From Phoenix dactylifera (Eukaryota; Streptophyta; Magnoliopsida; Arecales; Arecaceae): a stretch of DNA of 64,000 nt. How positions within the stretch are numbered: position 1 is the stretch's first letter; every line of letters begins with the position of its first letter. Of this stretch, positions 24,128 through 36,700 are shown in pieces. A model generated the notes under the pieces. It searched no databases. It was not told the DNA's origin and saw nothing but the letters and a program-made list of their open reading frames with translations. A program made the position numbers and the translations under genes. Where the stretch lies: assembly GCF_009389715.1 (NCBI RefSeq), contig NC_052405.1, positions 10,928,694 to 10,992,693 of the forward strand, read 5' to 3'.

Positions 24128-24470
24128 CTCCACCCTCGATCCTCCGGAGATCGGACCGGAGGGCACGGATCGTCCGTCGGGAGTGTTCACCGGCGAGGAC
24201 GGGAAGCGTTTCTGGCGATCGGGACGAAGGACGGATGGGAGGACGTGGGTTCGATTCGAGGGTTAATTTCTTGGGGACCCGAGAGGGAACGAGGGGACCG
24301 CGGGAGGTGACTGGACCGCGCCGAGTCGAGTCCAGGGGACTATCCGGACCGGGACGCGAAAAAGGCCACGAGGTCGTAAGAGCAAACGAGAGATCGACAC
24401 GTGGACTGGGTGGGCGGGGGAGAGTATTATCGCTGATTTTTAAAATGGATTTATTTGAGTTACACTGAAA
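24128..24470 (-). promoter_or_regulatory. FRS1 5' leader and promoter with a G-box
   Basis: GC-rich sequence upstream of the FRS1 start codon, with a CACGTG G-box at 24398-24403 (context GACACGTGGAC). G-boxes bind bZIP and bHLH factors, including light-signalling PIF/HY5 types. Its use here is inference. GC content falls sharply at about 24430, which probably marks the upstream edge of the promoter island. Confidence 0.45.
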
Positions 24471-25882
24471 TTATAATTTTCTACGGACCGTGATTTAACC
24501 TGGGTTTGAAACCCGGGGTTCTCGCCGTCGTGGGTCCCATCGAAAGTTGCCGGAAGGCTGCAACGAGGACCGGCATTTAGGACATCACGTGGAGACGAAG
24601 GAAAGCTGCTGCCGGTGACAGGTGTCAGGTATTGTGACTGGGTCAACATTTTGGTGCAATCAAAATTAGAGATGGCAACCGACCGGATGCGGATTAGATA
24701 GGTGCACCCATCCCGCAATTGAAAATCACATGCCCAGATACAGTTAGAACGGATTGTAACGGATCAAGTTAAATAAAGCTATAAAAATTATTTTTTATAT
24801 GCAAATTAAATAAATAATATAAAATAAAAAAATATAATTTATTTAATATTAAATAAAAAAAGAGTCTTCAGACATCCAACATAAGAAACCAAATTTTTTA
24901 ATAGTAATGAAAATAAAACAAATAAAAATATTATTCTTTAGAGAAATTAATTGGAAAAAAAGAATAATTAAATATTTTGCTCATAGCCTTTTATTTCACT
25001 AATCTCTCTTACGATAGATTATAAATTTTTTTTCTATATTGCCATCATAATCATCAAATTATATATATTCGGTTCGAGTTATGCACGTGCATCCGTTTGA
25101 GATCCACAAATCATTTCTTGCTAAACATTTCAAAAATATATATTTCTTTATAGCTAGAAAAATTCTTATCATTTGTTTGTTTTTATATCAATTTCACACT
25201 ATTCTTTATCCTTGCCAGGAAATCCATATATGTCCAATTCATTGTTGAAAATTTTGAAGCATTACAATGCCATTTTGACCCTAGGACCAATTATGAATTA
25301 ACTAGAATACTCCTCTCTACTTTGCTTTGCGACTTGCAACTTGCTACTATACTTTGTCAAAATATTCTGTCACTTTCTTCATCTTTGATATATGTTTTAC
25401 CTCGTTATTTTGGCCTCTTGGTTCTTGAAAAACATATTTCTAAAAGAATTACAATCTTCACATGGCTTAATTACCATGAAAGATAGGATCTTGAAAAGAA
25501 AACTCCCAGCAAAAGAAGGTTCACAGACTATCTCAATTTCTCATTTTTGTCCAAGTCCAACTAAATCTATAAATTATATATTTTTTCCATTATTCTTTGG
25601 TCATATTACTATGATCTAAGCTTTATATTTCCTTTCAAGCATTTTAATACCACCAAAGAGAAGAACTGAAAAATTGACAACTTCAAAATAACCTAGGACC
25701 AACAATTTTTTTGGCAATTGTCGGTCAAGCATTGACTATGTTAAAAGAATATGTTATCTTAGTGCCTTTACAAGCATGATCAACATATTTACATTCTAAA
25801 GCATATTTCATGCCCCGAGCCCGTGTGGGACAGAGCCTATGAAACAGGATAGAGCTCGATCGGAACATTGATTCAGTTGGCT

Positions 25883-25883
<1 letters not shown>

Positions 25884-25945
<62 letters not shown>
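25884..25945. repeat. (TA)n microsatellite, about 62 bp
   Basis: A pure alternating AT run of about 31 repeats in the FRS1/eIF2 gamma spacer, self-complementary and prone to cruciform formation and length polymorphism. Confidence 0.95.
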
Positions 25946-25946
<1 letters not shown>

Positions 25947-26489
25947 CTCTCATTTTATTAGTTTCTTTCTGTTATCTTGACAAAATAATTATAGCATTAA
26001 CTTATTTTTCAAAAATAGAAAAAAAAGTGTTCTAGATTACAAAAAAATGAGAAAAGAAAATACTAAATTTTATTAAAAAATCAACCGTAGTTGCAAGTAT
26101 AGCTAAAACTATTGTTTACATGGTTCAACTACAAAGAATACAAGTTAATGAATATGGTAATGCATTAGTAGATTTGGCTAGCATCATCCGCTATTACGAT
26201 GCAACCAAGTTTCAATTTTCATCCATAATCTTTAAGCTTATGTTACTAGTAAAATATAGTCAACGATCCATTTACAATATGTGTACTTATCCTTCAATAA
26301 AAATTCATCAACATTGTGTCGGCTCTTAAAGAAGCCAAGGGAACAATATAAATTCATAACTTCTGCATTCATTAGACACAGAATGCGACCATGGTTCATC
26401 AACACTTTTCTCGCGGGACAATGCTTACACTTGTCCTGACATGCATCCTAGGCATGCATCTATACCAAAATACTACTATTTATATAGAT

Positions 26490-26605
26490 CAAGGTTTGCC
26501 ATCTCAGCACCGAATTTCATACCGGTGCCACACTAGCACAATATCGGTACGGTACGGTATGGAGTTTTTTTAGCCTATTGAGTGTCGATACGCTACCTAT
26601 TTCTT
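26490..26605 (+). mobile_element. GGTACC MITE relative, probably truncated
   Basis: It starts CAAGGTTTGCCATCT and continues with ATACCGGTGCC, ATCGGTACGGTACGGTATGG, a T run and GCCTATTGAGT. The copy at 38712 follows the same order (CAAGGTTCGCTATCT, AGTACGGTATATTATGGA, a T run, GGCGTACTGAGT). The right end near CGATACGCTACC is degenerate and I found no clear 8-bp duplication. Confidence 0.6.
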
Positions 26606-26877
26606 TTATAAAATTTAGGTGGGTGCTGAAGTTATTTTGAGTTCTTTTTGAAATGGCTTGAGCTTAGTTTTTGAATTGGGTTCAAAAAAAATTATGAAAA
26701 CTGACTTCATCGATGGAGAGCTGGAGTTATTTTGACAAAGTTAATTCCGACAAAGTTCATGTCTTCCTGCAGTTTTTGGGTCAAAGTATGAAGCGGATGC
26801 AAAGTTTTTGGTATAAGCTTCATAGTTGCCAAATTTATGCCAAGGTATAGCATTTCAAGTAACACTTCCCCCGTGCC

Positions 26878-26940
26878 GCTCACGTGCATTTCGCATGTGT
26901 CAGTACCAGCCTCTTTATACTCATCCCGCCACACGTGCGA
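26878..26940 (+). promoter_or_regulatory. Twin G-boxes upstream of eIF2 gamma
   Basis: Two CACGTG palindromes (26881-26886 and 26932-26937), 51 bp apart start to start, just upstream of the GC-rich first leader exon of eIF2 gamma. A TTTATAC at about 26914 could serve as a TATA element. The pair may also serve the divergent FRS1 gene 2.8 kb away, but that is speculative. Confidence 0.5.
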
Positions 26941-26949
26941 TTGCGCGTA

Positions 26950-27735
26950 ACCCAAAAACCCTCGATTCGGCTCCTCTCCGCCCCTCCCCTAATCTCCGCC
27001 TGCGACGCCTCCCCACTGCCTCCGATCCTCCGCTCTCTCTTCGGCCGAGAGATCGCCACCGCCCCCCTCCTCCCTTCTCCCGAGGACCGCCCTAGTCTCC
27101 GATCTCGGTGAGCTCCCTCCTCCCCCCAATCCCGTTCCCCCATTTCTGCCGTAACCCGGTCGCCGGCGAGAATGTTCTCTCCGGAACCCTGTAACCCTAC
27201 CCCAACAATTCTCCCAGCATTTCCCAACCCCATCCTTACCCTGGCCTATGCCCCAGTTTCTGTTTGTTCTCTCCCTTTCTATTTTCTTTCTTTTCTTTTA
27301 AGTATTGATTCTTGGACCTTCTTCTTGATCTTCTTGGTTTTGCCGTGATGTACATGATTATGAATGTATTTCCTATTTTTATTCAGATTAATGTTCACAA
27401 GTCTTAAACTTTGGTTGGTTCTTCATGGAATTAATTTTTTTAGGTGGATAAGGATGAGTAATAAGTGTAGAAGGAGACTGGTTTTACTGTGTATATTGTT
27501 CCATCGACTGACAATAATTAACCAAGATTCTGAAGATAGTAGTTTCATTTGCTTTTGTTGTCATCCCATGTAATCTGGTTAAGTTGATGATGCATGCAAT
27601 TTACTGAATGATACCTTAGAAGTATCATTTGACTTCACAAATTGTCACATTTCAAGATTTAGAGATTATATAAAAACATTTCTGATGCTTCAGAAATGCA
27701 TATCACTTATGTATATTTCTCTCTTCCCATTTCAG
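26950..27735 (+). other. eIF2 gamma 5' leader exon and leader intron
   Basis: A C-rich, AUG-poor leader (about 26950-27107) ends in a good donor (GATCTCG|GTGAGCTCC, about 27108). The matching acceptor is TTTCAG at 27731-27735, 29 bp before the start codon, leaving a leader intron of about 630 bp. The T-rich run at 27270-27320 is typical of such introns in highly expressed plant genes. Transcription start is not determined. Confidence 0.6.
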
Positions 27736-27764
27736 GGTTTGGAGGTACATTACCTGCAGCAAAA

Positions 27765-30700
27765 ATGTCTCGTAAAGGATTAATGGAGCAGGACCTAAGT
27801 AAGCTTGATGTGACAAAACTGCATCCACTGTCACCAGAAGTTATTTCACGTCAAGCTACAATTAATATTGGTAAGACTATTATATTTCTGTATGCATTTT
27901 TTACTTGATGTCACACAATTAAGTTCTTAAGGAGCTCTGTGTGCATTGTACTTTTAGCTAGATGAAGTTGTTATTCTTCATAGAGACATGCATAATAGGT
28001 TTCAGGCCTGAACTTCTCTTACAATGCGAAAAAGTTAATTATTGGTTAATGATAATAATATGTATGCTAAGACTGTGAGAGGATAGATTATTAAAGAGTC
28101 ATTTTTTTCGCAGAAAAGTAAGAATCTAGATAATGATTCTGAGCATATATGTACAATCACAAAAAAACATATTTTTCTTTGACTTTTATAAATATAAGTA
28201 TGCTAATTGCTAAGTCAATCCTATGGATTAGATAACAATGAAATATTATAAATGAGAGATAAATAAAACATCTTCTGGCACCAAAGGCGTCACATTCTAA
28301 TACACAATTCAATGTTGATTTCCTTCTTTAGATGGGGTTTCTGTATTACGCTGATTGCTAAATACATTCATTTTTATTAAACGAAAAGTGTTTCTTTGGT
28401 TTTGCTTCTGCAATTTCTGTTAGCTAAATGTGAATTCTATCTTCATAAGATCTTTTCTGAAGAAATATTTTATGACTGCACTTTTTGACTTTTCTGTTTT
28501 TCTCTATGAGATAACAATTTCCATTTTAGAGGAGTAGGTTGTGAACAAGATCCAATACCAAAATAGGACGTAGTCGATTCTCAGTTAGTGGATGTTTTTT
28601 TTTTTCTTCTTCTATACTCGTACTTGATAAAACCAAACAGTGCTTAAGGTGGCAGCTACAAAAGAAAATTTTGGTGAGTAGGTAGAGATAACCAAACATG
28701 TAAAGATTGTAGAAAAAGGTGGGTGCTTGATCTGTGCGGTTCTGGGTGGGGATGTCTTTGGTCTCAGTAGGCTGCAAGTTGCATATTTGGACTGAGAATG
28801 ACCATTATGGACGATTTTGTTTATAATATGTTATTTTGTTTATAGTTACTTTTTTTTTACCTTATTTTTCAGCTCAGCTTATCTCATTCATTTTACGCTA
28901 TACCTTGATAAAAAAAAATAAATTACGTTTTTCAATCTTCTCCCTTTGTTATGAATGTCCCTTTTCATTTTCTTCTCTCTCCTCTTTTTGATTGTTGTGA
29001 TCTTTGCCATCTTGAAAGGTGTCTAATACTGTGATAAACTGAGGTCTTGGTTTACCTTGGCCAAGATAGGTAACTCAGAAAAAGGGAAAGAATCGAGATT
29101 TCTGAGATTTCAGTAGAGTATCAAGATTTCCAAAGTCGTGGTTAATAAACTTGAACTTCCATATCAAGACAGTTACTTGGATATTTAATAACTAAAACAT
29201 TAACTTAATATTCTAAATGCATATTAAGAAATGTCGGCTGATATTTTGATATTATATGGTCTGATATAATATTGGCTGAGTTATAAGTTATATCCATGTA
29301 TATACTGGCTGAGATTAAAACCTGACTCATTCAACCATCCACAGCAATGGGCAATTTTTGGTGCACCACCAGAATATCTACTTTACTATCGAACCTTTGG
29401 TAAACTAAAGTTACCAATGTTAACGGCCTTGGAGCTAGGGATTACCTATCTGGGTATTATATCTCTAAGTGAATTCAAGAGGCTTATGTGATATCAATAG
29501 CACAGCAGCATAAGAATTATAATTACCATAGGGAAACTACCATTCAAACTAAATGTAACTGGACCTGTAAATCAGAGAACTTTTAATTTGTAGAGATCAA
29601 GGAATTGGTTCATTGAATTGATATTTCAACATGTCTATCAATAAAGTAAATGAGCGAGCAGTTATTTAAAAACCATTGTTGACTGTGGCTTGTTATATGG
29701 TTTGGTGAAAGATATGGTGAAGTAGAAATTCGAAAACAATTTAGAAGATTATCATGTAGACTGAGGAGGTCTGTGGTGCCTTTTGAATTGAAATTAGTGA
29801 ACGAGGATGATTCTTATTAGTTTGGATAGCAAACATTCTGAATGGTTTCTTTTCACTCTCTTTGTTTCTCTTTTTTTTTTCATAATAAAATTGAGTCTTT
29901 TTCCCCTTTTTCTATCACATTGAATTAGCCCCCTCCTCCCCCACCCCGGGGATGGAAAAATGCCTCTATATTTCTCTTGTATCAAAATATCTCCTTTCCT
30001 CTCTACGATAACATTATCTACAATGGTCCACTGCTGGACCATTACCAGTGCTTTTTTAATTTGCTAAAGTAATTTCGGACTAAGGTTTGATTCCTGGATT
30101 CAATGGTTTTCTTAGTTGAGGGGTTAAGGATATTAACAGAAATAAATTGCATTTTGGACAAGAGTGTCTTGTTTTTTTGGCCAAAAAATTCGACTGTAGA
30201 AACTCACAGACTACTAGAAGGAAAGCCGGAATTGTATAAAATACACAATTATAATTTTTCACTGGAGAGCTGTTGATTATCTACCAACTTTTTTGGAAAC
30301 ATGTACGAATGATTTTGATGCAAAAAAGAGTTTTAAGAAAATAATCAACAGACTTATATTGATAAATCCAAAGACTTAATTTATCTCTTTTAGCCTCAGG
30401 TCACTTGGTCCAATCATATGCAACTCATACATATTCACGGTTTTATTTGATTCAGCCGAACTTGGTGCATATTTTGTTAGAAATGGTTGAATCTGTATTA
30501 TCTTTACCTCGCTCTGGATGTAACGTCTGATTGCTTAGTTGTGAAAATGCTTTGTGTTATTCTTTGAACTATTATCAATGCTGTCACTCTTAAGGATCAC
30601 ATTGTGGAAAGTGTTATTTATATTTATAGGCATTCCTTTTCTAACTGAATTCAAGGAGGATAAAATGTTGACAATGTGTGAAATGGTATTCTTTCCAATA

Positions 30701-33700
30701 TTCTGTTAAAAACTTTAGGAGGTTTCCTAAATTTAAAGGTATAAAATCACAGGATCTTTAAAGACATTTATCCTAAAGATCGTTTAGCAACTCTTGCTGT
30801 TTTAATCTTTCTAGATCTGTCTAACACTGCGATTCTAACTATTTTCACATTAGTAGAAGAAACAGTCATTCAACAAAATACATGTTACAGTATTATTTTC
30901 AAGTGATTTGATTTTTTGTCTAAACTTGACTTTTGGCTGTTCTATACATCCTTACTCCAAGACTTTTAAGTTGTTCCAAGGTGAATTAATTTAAAAAATA
31001 TTAGATTTTTTTACTTCATTTGGAAATAGGAATTCTCTACAACTCTACAGTAATCTAAGTCTCATCAAAGTAAATTATCTGTTATCTTTTCGGGCATGTA
31101 TCACTTTAAGTTAGTTTCATCATTGGAAAACAATAATCTACCTGTATATTGATAGTTTCTTATCAGTCTATTATTCATATACATTTTTTTGCTATTTAGT
31201 TTAGATGCCTGGATCCTGGCTTATTTGGAGGACAAATTTAAAACAATTACTTGATCTTATTGTCAGGCTCGTTGATGTTCTAATAGAAAAAAAAATTGTC
31301 TTTCGATTGTCTACAACCAAATCGACTAATAAGTAGGGATGATGAAAATTGATCCAACCTGAAAATCTGACCTGACTCAACCCTGCTTGGCTGGGCATTA
31401 GTTATTGTTGTTTAGTTTGTGTTGGCTACGGGTCAAACTTTTAATTTGAACTTTAAATGGTTAGGAATGGGTTAGAGCTTGGATCCAGCCTGCATCCTAA
31501 GGGTAAGGTAGGGTAGGGTTTTATTTGGGTGGTCAGCTTATTCTGCATGTATCATGACCTTGGGTTAAGGATTCAAAGAGTTGTTCAATTCACAATGAAT
31601 TGAGTCACAGAGATTTGCAAGGGTTTGGTCAAGCATATTGGATTAGGTTAAGGCATGGATCATGCGGTAGATTGCATTAAGGGCCAACTTGGTTAGGTTG
31701 GGATATTGGGGTCAACCTGTGGGCAGGGAATGGGTTGAAGAACCTCATTCTGATGTCAGGATTGGTCAGGTGCGGGTCAAGGTTCCATATATTATTGTAC
31801 CAACTTGACCCAACATGACCTTAAAGAGTATTAAATTCACGGTGTATTACGCCATCAACTTGCAAATTGGCACCACATGGTAATTTATATGGTATAATAT
31901 TGCATTGTTTATTAGCAAAGGGTTCGAGGTCTGTCTTACCTATTTTCTTTATTCCTTGTATAGAAGTTGGATAACATGCTCCATCTTCTAGCAAGTCAGG
32001 CAGTTGCTTAATAATGACAACAATTAATTGAAATGTGAATCTAGAGATTGCATTTTGCTCTAAATGACAATTTTTAATGATAAGTAGAGCGATCATTTGG
32101 TTTTGATGTACAAAGCAAGAAGAATTATAGAAAACAACTGGTCATATATATGTTTATGGAAATCTTATTTCACATATTAGGTTTTGTTTAATATAATATA
32201 GATTCATGTTGTACAAGGCAATCTGGAGATATTCCTTTCGCTCTAAAAGTTCAGAGGGAGAAACTCCATGGAAAATTTAATTGGTTGCTGCACTCTTAGC
32301 ATGTATTGGCTGCTCCTCATTTTGGGTCCGCTTGGGCTATCTAAGCTAATTTTGTGCCATCTTGCCTTGTACGCTGCCTTGAGCAAAGGTTTCAATGCTT
32401 CTCTACATCCTTTCCGAAGACCTTGATCCTTTCTTAGCTTTGGCCATTGTTAACCTGTCACAATATCTCTTGCCAAGTATTTCCCATGTTCCTTGCTAAT
32501 GTTTTAGAGGGTCGGGCAGGTCAACTTACCTGACTCACCACCAAAGTCTCTACTGGGTTGGATCAGAGTCACCAGACCTAATGGGTCGTACAATGAACTG
32601 TTGGGCCGGTCCAGACTGAATTAGTGGTTCCCAACAACTAGTTGAACCATTGCTCAAATAAAAAAAAATTAAAGAAAGAGAAAGGGAAAGTATTGGATCG
32701 GTTGGTGCCTTGGGAGAGGCATCCTTTTCTTCTCACCATCGTGCTACCATTTGTCACCTTGGCTGCAATCGAGGCTTTGTATTGCCACTGATTTTCATTG
32801 TTCACCACATCCAAGATCTCCTGTCCACTGTCCACTATTGGTATGGGTGGACCAAGGTTGGATTATCTGGCGCAATGGAATGGAGGAGTTGCAAGAGGTT
32901 TTGGCATGGTGATATTTGGTAAAATTGAAGGTGATGGCTGGATTCAGAGGGGCTAAATCTACTGGATTTCTAGGTGAGATAGTCAGATATGGCAGGTTTC
33001 GAGGTCAGGTGACTTGATCTGATGGGTTTCCAGGCGAGTTTGCCTGATCAGTGAGAATTGAGACCCAGCAGTGAAATTGGTGAGAACCAAGGCAGCACGG
33101 TGTTCCCAATGGGGATCAAGATGAGAGAGGAGAGAGATGGACATCAGATCAGAATTGAGTTGAGGCGGCATGGTGAGGCAAGCACTGCTTCATATTCTCC
33201 TTCCAAAGAGAAGTCGAGAAGGAAGTTTGGAGACATGGAGATATTTTCGGAAAGATGGGCGAACTAGGTGTTAGGGTTTTTTGAGAAGTGGGATTTTATA
33301 GTGGGCCGATTGAACCATGTATAACCCATGGCTGAATTGACAACTGGTGACCCAAACATTATTGCAAATTGACCAAGTCACTAGTTTCTGAACATTGGTC
33401 GTCTCAACCTTAGAGCAATGCCAAATAGTGCTCTAGATCCAAGTTCAAGGAGGTTTATGCGGCATGGTTTTTTGTTTGCCATGAGCTATAGCTTGTGAAC
33501 AATGAGGATTTTGGTATATCATTCTCATGGTCTTTAGCCCAATGGATGATCAAAAATAGTTAGAGAAGAGGTAATTATCTCATCGTGTAGGATGTCAATA
33601 AGCTCCACACATGAACCCTTTCCTAATGTTCTATTGTAGTTTATGGTGTCTTAAGTACATTGTGTTGGGCTTTGTGTCCCAAAGTGGTGTTCCCTGGTAT

Positions 33701-36700
33701 GGGCAGTGTTAATGGTCAATAAGGCTGCAGGTGGATTGGATTGACCCGCTTCCAATCTGGAATCCATCTGAAATTAATCCAGTCCAGCCTGAATTGAAGT
33801 TATTTGGTTTAGGCTTGGATTCGAAAACATGGCCTATTTCAGATATGGATGGGATTTGGATCCTTAAATTCCTAATCTGAACTCCGATCTGACCCGAATT
33901 GATTCAAAACTAGTATACTGTATATTTCAAAACCCTCTTGAATATAAGACATTAGTCTTCTTCTCATGATACAATGTCAATAATTTATGTTGTTGTTTAC
34001 AATTTTGCTGGTTATCAATCAGATCCTATACATAATATGTTTTTAATATTGTTTATATGTTGCTTACTATTTTTATGGCATAATATGTTTATAATATAAT
34101 TAGATAGTCAATTCATATATGTTTATTATCATTTGTGTTTGGATTATTTTTGTCCCACTTTGATCCGAAAAATCCTGTGGATTGATAAAATTAATATTAA
34201 ATCTGATCCGATCCAACCCGATTAGATTGATTTTGTGGGCCCACCTTTTGCTGGTCAATGAGCCCACCCTTTGAGAGCAGCTGGGCCCAATGAAGCCGAG
34301 GTGGTGAGCGAGGCCCACAAGAGTACCCCACATCTTATTGAGATGTTTCATAATACCAAAAATAAATATCAGCTCAACTTTTTTACCTGCTTCCTAAGAT
34401 TATACATCAGTAGGCAGTATGCCAGTATTCAAAAATTCATGCTGTAATTAAACATTATGCTCGTAATCATGGATCTATTGCTTAAAGTTTCTTTGTGTCC
34501 TAGCTGTAATATGATTGGAGAAAGGTCCAAAAGCTTAAATTGAGATTTAATCTCTCTGTTTGGTCCAATTCAAGCATTATTTCATTTGTACCAACATTGG
34601 TACCTAAAAAAAGTGGATATCTATTTGCTAGAATTTCTATCAAAACATATTCTCTTCATCCAAATTTTCTTTTGAGATATTTACTGTTTTATATCTTTCA
34701 TATATATATTTTTTAGTTAGATCCTGAAAAACTGTTGAATGCCTCTTTGAAAATTATAGCTTACATCTTTCATATAATTCTTCTCTCTGTGTGTGTGTGC
34801 ACGCGTGCGCAACACTTGCGCTTGCAAATCCATGTTCACTATTTTAGCATAGTTAATATTATGATTTGCCTGATTTGATTCTTGTTTATATTAAATGCTT
34901 AGGTACCATTGGTCATGTGGCCCATGGAAAGTCAACTGTTGTAAAAGCTATTTCTGGTGTTCAGGTATTATGCTCACTCATTTTTATTTGACTTAACTGT
35001 TGTAAAAGTTATTTTTGGTGTTCAGTTATTATTTGCACTCATTTTATTCCTCTTTCCCCTCTGGCAAATAGTTTAGTTTTGCTTTTAATTTGAGCATGTC
35101 CGTGATTGTGGTATTGAGAAGTATGTTAGAAGTGGTTTCCTCAAATTAAAAAAAATCAATTAACATTTGAAAAAGATGCTGATTTAATTCCTTCAGGGAT
35201 TCCCTGCCAAACTCAGTAATTTATTCTATAGTCAACTTACATTCTATACAGTGACCTATGATTGATTTGTAAACTTCTTTCTGTAACTTGTATGATCACC
35301 GGGCAGTTTCTTGACCTTTGTTTCTTTGTCGTATCTGCATCCTTTGTGACCTATATGTGGTCAAAGCACGGAAACAGCCTCTCTGCGGGGGTAAGGCTGC
35401 CTACGTCTGACCGTTCCCAAACCCTGCCAATGACAGGTGCCCGACCCTTTTTATGTGCATCCTTTGTTTTCAGATTTATACTAACCATATCAGAGTGGAT
35501 TTCAATGTTTTTGTTCCGATTGACTACATTGAGAGAGAAGTGAGTGGATGATATCTAAGCATGTGCAATCAGAATTTCAGGAGCCTAGGTAAAAAGAGAG
35601 GCTCAGGTTTGTGTAGAAGGGTTGGAAACAAAGAGTGCCAAAAACTCAATGTCATTGAACACCAAAGGAATCAAAACTAATAATAAGATACACTAAATAG
35701 AGTAGTTTTATGTTCATTTTTAACCATCTTCCTCTGCTTCCATATGCTGCTGATCCAGCCCTCTTATATGTCTGCAGACTGTTCGCTTTAAGAATGAGTT
35801 GGAGAGAAATATCACTATCAAGCTCGGATATGCTAATGCAAAAATATATAAATGTGAAGATGATAGATGCCCACGACCAATGTGCTACAGGTATGATTTT
35901 CAGTGAGGAGTTGAGGACAAATATTTATTGTTTGCATTTATGCTTATTACTTTATGCTGATGACTTATGTTGTTCACAGGGCTTATGGAAGCGGAAAGGA
36001 AGACAGCCCTCTATGTGATGTGCCGGGATTTGAGAACACCAGGATGAAACTCCTAAGGCATGTCTCGTTTGTAGACTGCCCGGTAAGATGGCATATCTTT
36101 AGACCTTTAACTTTTGTTGCAAGACCATTAGACCTGGTTTGAATTGTCTTGATAGTTCATACTAAATAGAAGGATTTGGAGGACTAAGATCTGTTGGTAT
36201 TAGCACATGTAGTTAATTCAAGCCTGTCAAATGCCAAGGCTTTAAGACCATCCTTGTAGGGAAGTGTAGAATCGCTTTGTCAAGATGCCTCCAAGATTAT
36301 TTCATACACAAAGAAATTACACAATTTTGTTGAATAATTTTTGTATCAAAGTATAAGAAGGATAATTTTGAAAGAGGTTTAAGCACTGCACAATCAATCA
36401 CAGCTAAAGTTCTATAGGTTTTGAGATGATTCTGGAAACACTAAAAAATAGCAAAACTTGGCTGGAAGTCTTCTTGACCGTAAGGTGAGAGAGCTGTTGA
36501 AATTATTAGTTATATAATCAAATCTGGGAAAAAGTTGTGTGATTCCCACCAAAATAAGCATATAAATGTGGTTTATTGCTTATGTATTGGCTCTATTAGC
36601 CTTTAAATTTTAATATGCTGCTTTTATCAAAAAAAAGAAGAAACAATCCAAAGAGCTGTTCTTGTTAAACCCAGCTGATATATCAAAATCAGCCAAACAT

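Larger units (their letters stand above)
24471..26870. other. Divergent FRS1 / eIF2 gamma spacer
   Basis: About 2.4 kb of AT-rich DNA without a supported gene. It contains a 62-bp TA microsatellite (25884-25945) and a GGTACC MITE relative (26490 on). Many homopolymer runs at 24780-25060 and 25980-26080. Short open frames show no domain or codon bias. Confidence 0.5.
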
